Below are positions 61,061 through 64,000 of a DNA stretch of 64,000 nt, piece after piece (positions within the stretch are counted from its first letter, which is position 1; each line of letters opens with the position of its first letter). The notes under the pieces were generated by a model, which had not been told where the DNA came from, did not search any database, and worked only from the letters and a program-made list of their open reading frames with translations. Position numbers and translations under genes: made by a program. Source of the DNA: Acinetobacter ursingii DSM 16037 = CIP 107286 (GTDB taxonomy: Bacteria; Pseudomonadota; Gammaproteobacteria; Pseudomonadales; Moraxellaceae); assembly GCF_000368825.1 (NCBI RefSeq), contig NZ_KB849717.1, positions 446,663 to 510,662 on the forward strand, read 5' to 3'.

Positions 61061-62395
61061 ATGTTTGTTCGCTCTTTGCTCGCTTTGAGTCTAACTTGTA
61101 TTATGACTGGCACAGCGTTTGCTGCACCTACGGCTGAGCAACCGTTAAATCCAAAAGTGATTCGCACTCAATCTGTTCAAGATCCGATTGATCCACTTGC
61201 CATTGAACGTAAGCCTCTCTCTCAAAATACATCTTCAGCCTCTAGTCCTGTTTCGTCACCTGTGACAAATTCGGCTTCAGCTCCTGCTGCAAATGTTGCG
61301 GCTACATCTAGCCCAGCAAGTTCAGATCAGGCACAAGTCAGTGCTCAAGAAGAACATGATCTGAATCAGGCCTCTGCAACATTGCAAAACCTTGAAAGCA
61401 GCGAAACGAAAAATGCGGATACAGGCGTTGCACCAACCTCTGCTCAAAAAGCAGCAGCCACGACAACTGCTGCAAAAACTCAGGCAGGTAAAGCATCTTG
61501 GACACTTGACGGTCTAAATAATGCTGACTGGTATGAAAATATCGGACGTGGTCAATTTCCAGTCTATGCGCGTGCGCAAGTCATGCTGAATAATACCCAT
61601 GCGTCTCCAGGTGCAATCGACGGCACAAGTGGTATGAATACGCTGAAAGCTCTCTCATCTTTTCAGCAAATGAATGGTTTAAAACCAACAGGTGAGCTGA
61701 CCAAAGAAACGTGGGATGCCTTGGTCGCCAAGCAAAACAAACCCGCTTTTGTAGAATACACCTTGACAGCAGAAGACTTAAAAGGTCCTTATGCTGCATC
61801 TATTCCCCATGATTATGCACTACAGGCCAAAATGAAAGGTTTGTACTACACTCGTGTTACAGAAATGTTGGGCGAAAAATTCCATATGGATGAAGACTTT
61901 TTGAAAAAGTTAAATCCTAAGGCAAACTTTAAAAAAGAAGGTGAAAAGATTATTGTCGCCAATGTGCGTAATGATCTCCCAGAAGATATTCATCTGATCA
62001 TTGCCCATAAAGGCGCACGTCAGTTATATCTATTTAACAGCCGCAACCAAATGATTGCCTCATTTCCTGCAACCATTGGCAGTAGTGATACGCCATCTCC
62101 AACAGGTACTTATAAGGTAGTGGGTGTTGCGCGTAATCCTTGGTATAGCTATTCACCAAGTAACTTTGTACAAGGTAATAACTTAAAACCACTTTCATTA
62201 CCGCCTGGTCCAAATGCCCCTGTAGGTAATATCTGGATTGGTTTAAGTAAAAAATCTTTTGGTATTCATGGAACACCAAACCCTTCTGCGATTTCCAAAA
62301 CAGCATCACATGGTTGTATTCGTCTAACCAACTGGGATGCCAATGATTTGGGCAATAAAGTCAGCAGTGGTGTAACTGTTAAATTCCTTGAATAA
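61061..62395 (+). CDS. L,D-transpeptidase (YkuD family)
   Basis: A 444-aa periplasmic enzyme. A signal peptide spans residues 1-22 (ending AFA), a Pro/Ser/Ala-rich linker follows to about 140, then a peptidoglycan-binding domain (about 165-225, AIDGTSGMNTLKALSSFQ). The YkuD catalytic domain at the C-terminus carries HGTPNPSAISKTASHGC, where the Cys is the nucleophile. It makes 3-3 crosslinks or links lipoprotein to the wall. Possibly the LdtJ counterpart of Acinetobacter (inference). AAGG lies 9 nt before the ATG. Confidence 0.92.
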   Translation: MFVRSLLALSLTCIMTGTAFAAPTAEQPLNPKVIRTQSVQDPIDPLAIERKPLSQNTSSASSPVSSPVTNSASAPAANVAATSSPASSDQAQVSAQEEHDLNQASATLQNLESSETKNADTGVAPTSAQKAAATTTAAKTQAGKASWTLDGLNNADWYENIGRGQFPVYARAQVMLNNTHASPGAIDGTSGMNTLKALSSFQQMNGLKPTGELTKETWDALVAKQNKPAFVEYTLTAEDLKGPYAASIPHDYALQAKMKGLYYTRVTEMLGEKFHMDEDFLKKLNPKANFKKEGEKIIVANVRNDLPEDIHLIIAHKGARQLYLFNSRNQMIASFPATIGSSDTPSPTGTYKVVGVARNPWYSYSPSNFVQGNNLKPLSLPPGPNAPVGNIWIGLSKKSFGIHGTPNPSAISKTASHGCIRLTNWDANDLGNKVSSGVTVKFLE

Positions 62396-62412
62396 AATCA
62401 ATTAGCCCTTTT

Positions 62413-62438
62413 AAAGCCTGCATCTTAATGCGGGCTTT
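62413..62438 (+). terminator. Terminator after the L,D-transpeptidase
   Basis: 11-bp stem AAAGCCTGCAT/ATGCGGGCTTT with loop CTTA, followed by T-run. Confidence 0.9.
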
Positions 62439-62564
62439 TTTATATTCCACTTTTATAGTTAACGTAAGTTCGATGAAAATATTTCTTTAACTTATTGAAA
62501 AACAATGATCTTGGCGGAGTCTTACTGAGTTCTCATCTAATTTTAGGATTAGCTTTCAGCTAGA

Positions 62565-62590
62565 GTTACTTTGGTTTCGCCCAAAGTAAC
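62565..62590. repeat. 10-bp palindrome GTTACTTTGG/CCAAAGTAAC
   Basis: A perfect 10-bp inverted repeat with a 6-nt loop (TTTCGC). It resembles short extragenic palindromes that I associate with Acinetobacter genomes; I cannot count copies beyond this window. Confidence 0.6.
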
Positions 62591-62600
62591 CAAAAGCATT

Positions 62601-62689
62601 GTCATCTGCAAAACCTGTTGTCTTCTTGGATTTATTAAAATATATCGCAGAAACAGTATCTTGTTTACACTATACAGGTTGCAGATGAC
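62601..62689. repeat. 16-bp inverted repeat with 55-bp interior
   Basis: GTCATCTGC-AA-AACCTGT (62601-62618) is inverted as ACAGGTTGCAGATGAC (62674-62689), with a 2-nt bulge. The interior is AT-rich without an ORF. It could be a miniature mobile element or a structured RNA. Confidence 0.55.
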
Positions 62690-62899
62690 GTTTACGAGTA
62701 TCATATCCATTGTCGAACTCAGGTTAGTTATCAATTATTTTGATACTTTTTATTGTTCTATTATTTTTACTAATTATAAAAATATCCTAAAATCATTTCA
62801 CAAATAGAACAATTTGTTCCAATACTGGTGTTTTTACTTTGCTGAGGGATTGCTACGATGTGTTCATGAAGTAATACATAAGAATTTGGGAGGTGCAGA

Positions 62900-63589
62900 A
62901 TGAATGCATATCTACATCGTAGTGAAAACCGTGGTCATGTCCAAGCAGGTTGGTTAAATACCTATCATAGCTTTTCATTTGGAAGCTGGTATGATCCAAA
63001 ATATATGGGTTTTGGTCCACTTCGTGTGATTAATGACGATACGATTGCTGCACATAATGGTTTTGGTACTCATCCACATGACAATATGGAAATCTTGACT
63101 TATGTCACCGATGGCCGCCTGAGCCACCGTGATACGATGGGTAATGAAGAACATATCACCGCAGGTGAATGGCAGTTGATGAGTGCGGGTACGGGTGTTG
63201 CACATAGTGAGTTCAATAATAGCGATGAGCCAGTGCATCTATTTCAAATCTGGATTCATCCAAATGTACGCGATGCTGAACCAACGTATCAACAAATCAA
63301 ACTTGATCCGAGTGAACAGCCAAACCAATGGCACTTGATTGCAGGACCAAATGATAATGCTGCTATGCATATTCGCCAAAATGCAGAAGTGAAAGCGGCT
63401 GTGTTAGAAGCTGGTAAAACACTTGAGATTGCTGCAACTCAAAAGCACAATTATGTGCATGTGATTAAAGGTCAAATTATGATTGAGAATCAAATTGTTA
63501 AAGCAGGTGATGCTTTATTGTTTGATGAGAAAACTACGATTCATGCACTTGAAGATAGTGAAATGATCTGGTTCGATTTACCAGCATAA
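62900..63589 (+). CDS. Pirin-family protein (YhhW-like)
   Basis: A 229-aa bicupin. The first cupin shows the pirin signature FGTHPHDNMEILTYV and GTGVAHSEFN. The His residues and Glu bind a metal. E. coli YhhW has quercetinase activity; the natural substrate is unknown. GGAGG precedes the ATG. Last gene before the CRISPR array. Confidence 0.93.
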   Translation: MNAYLHRSENRGHVQAGWLNTYHSFSFGSWYDPKYMGFGPLRVINDDTIAAHNGFGTHPHDNMEILTYVTDGRLSHRDTMGNEEHITAGEWQLMSAGTGVAHSEFNNSDEPVHLFQIWIHPNVRDAEPTYQQIKLDPSEQPNQWHLIAGPNDNAAMHIRQNAEVKAAVLEAGKTLEIAATQKHNYVHVIKGQIMIENQIVKAGDALLFDEKTTIHALEDSEMIWFDLPA

Positions 63590-63601
63590 TCTTATTAACT
63601 T

Positions 63602-63636
63602 AACGCACTGTTTCGCCAGAAGCAGTGCGTTTTTGT
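63602..63636 (+). terminator. Terminator after the pirin gene
   Basis: AACGCACTG (63602-63610) pairs with CAGTGCGTT (63623-63631), followed by TTTTG. Confidence 0.9.
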
Positions 63637-63732
63637 TTATATCATTCCTTTTTAACTCATTTTTATGATCGGCTAGATTCCATACTCTAGTCTCGTGAAT
63701 CAATCCGCTTAAACTTTTACACATCGTTTGCA

Positions 63733-64000
63733 TTTCTAAATGGCGTATGTCGCCATGAACAAAGGCTTAATCGGTTGTACCCCTTCTGGATCTTTCTAAA
63801 TAGCGTATGTCGCCATGAACGCAATAAGATGTGGGCGATTCAGCAGCTTAAATTTCTAAATGGCGTATGCCGCCATGAACCATACGCATGAATTTGCTTT
63901 CGTTTGGGGATATTTCTAAATGGCGTATGCCGCCATGAACTAACAGATAAGGTTGGCTCACTATTGCTTGCTTTTCTAAATGGCGTATGCCGCCATGAAC
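63733..64000 (-). CRISPR. Type I-F CRISPR array, trailer end (continues past window)
   Basis: Five 28-bp repeats at 63733, 63793, 63853, 63913 and 63973, separated by four 32-bp spacers (exact 60-bp period). On the minus strand the repeat starts GTTCATGGCGGCATACG and ends TTTAGAAA, which I recognise as the Acinetobacter I-F repeat. The three right repeats are identical; the left two have one and two changes (T for C; plus A for G). Decay on the left marks the old trailer end, so leader and cas genes should lie to the right. No repeat-spacer unit precedes 63733. Confidence 0.95.

Larger units (their letters stand above)
62439..62899. other. Intergenic region with palindromes, no gene
   Basis: About 460 bp without a convincing ORF. 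It contains a 26-bp palindrome and a larger inverted repeat (listed separately), then an AT-rich stretch and the pirin ribosome binding site GGAGG. Confidence 0.7.

Noticed and set aside
62549..62807. Overlapping 61- and 78-aa frames in the gap before pirin
   Set aside because: They are built on the inverted repeats, lack ribosome binding sites and read each other's complement.
63673..63700. A sixth, decayed CRISPR repeat left of the array
   Set aside because: Only the last bases (TGAA) match the repeat; identity over 28 positions is at chance level.

Overview
The window looks like a chromosomal segment of an Acinetobacter species, inferred from the trpGDC order, the xdhABC set, a DUF817 membrane protein, a type I-F CRISPR repeat and AT-rich codon use. 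No database search was possible, so the genus is an inference. A single large prophage of about 41 kb (6163 to about 47191) interrupts an otherwise ordinary core-genome region.

Left core region (1-5835): the first codons of an AmpG-type permease (minus strand), a LonB-like protease, a DegS/AlgW-like membrane-anchored serine protease, a Nif3-family protein and iron superoxide dismutase SodB. From 5874 to 6162 lies debris: an IS3-type insertion sequence tip and what looks like the right end of an older, related prophage.

Prophage: attL (6163-6198) and attR (47175-47210) are imperfect 36-bp copies covering the ribosome binding site and first codons of trpG, so trpG is now expressed from behind phage DNA. 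The element is lambda-like in layout. It has a P4-type integrase at the left end. A late block on the minus strand reads, right to left, portal, minor head protein, scaffold, capsid, connectors, tail tube, tail chaperones G/GT, tape measure, tail tip, glycosidase-like spike, holin, endolysin and Rz/Rz1. An early minus-strand block holds Cro, CII, a replication O-like gene with seven iterons, and a P-like gene. CI and the rightward early genes (a Sak4-like ATPase and a RecB-type nuclease) are on the plus strand. Operator-like 13-bp palindromes flank CI on both sides, as OR and OL do in lambda.

The phage appears defective. No terminase gene is present, and the portal gene starts inside the fold, fused directly to an early-region gene at about 33.8 kb. 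Two small early genes also carry single-base frameshifts.

The most interesting cargo is regulatory and possibly defensive. (1) A P22 immI-like module: two divergent ribbon-helix-helix repressors around a four-half-site operator, then an antirepressor. (2) A second, P1-like antirepressor module: AntA preceded by a structured RNA that looks like a C4 antisense RNA, with a 10-nt loop complementary to the antA leader. (3) A lysogenic operon behind CI, in the position of lambda rexAB, with a HipA-like kinase and an unknown partner. (4) A six-fold zinc-module protein ending in a GIY-YIG-like domain. (5) A DUF1828/DUF1829-type protein with an unknown overlapping partner. (6) A programmed -1 frameshift producing the tail chaperone GT.

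Right core region (47194-63589): trpGDC, a small unknown gene, an Smr-domain protein, xdhABC on the minus strand, folE, a DedA protein, an MFS transporter, a DUF817 protein, hemE, an L,D-transpeptidase and a pirin. The window ends inside a type I-F CRISPR array (63733-64000), seen at its older, trailer-side end.
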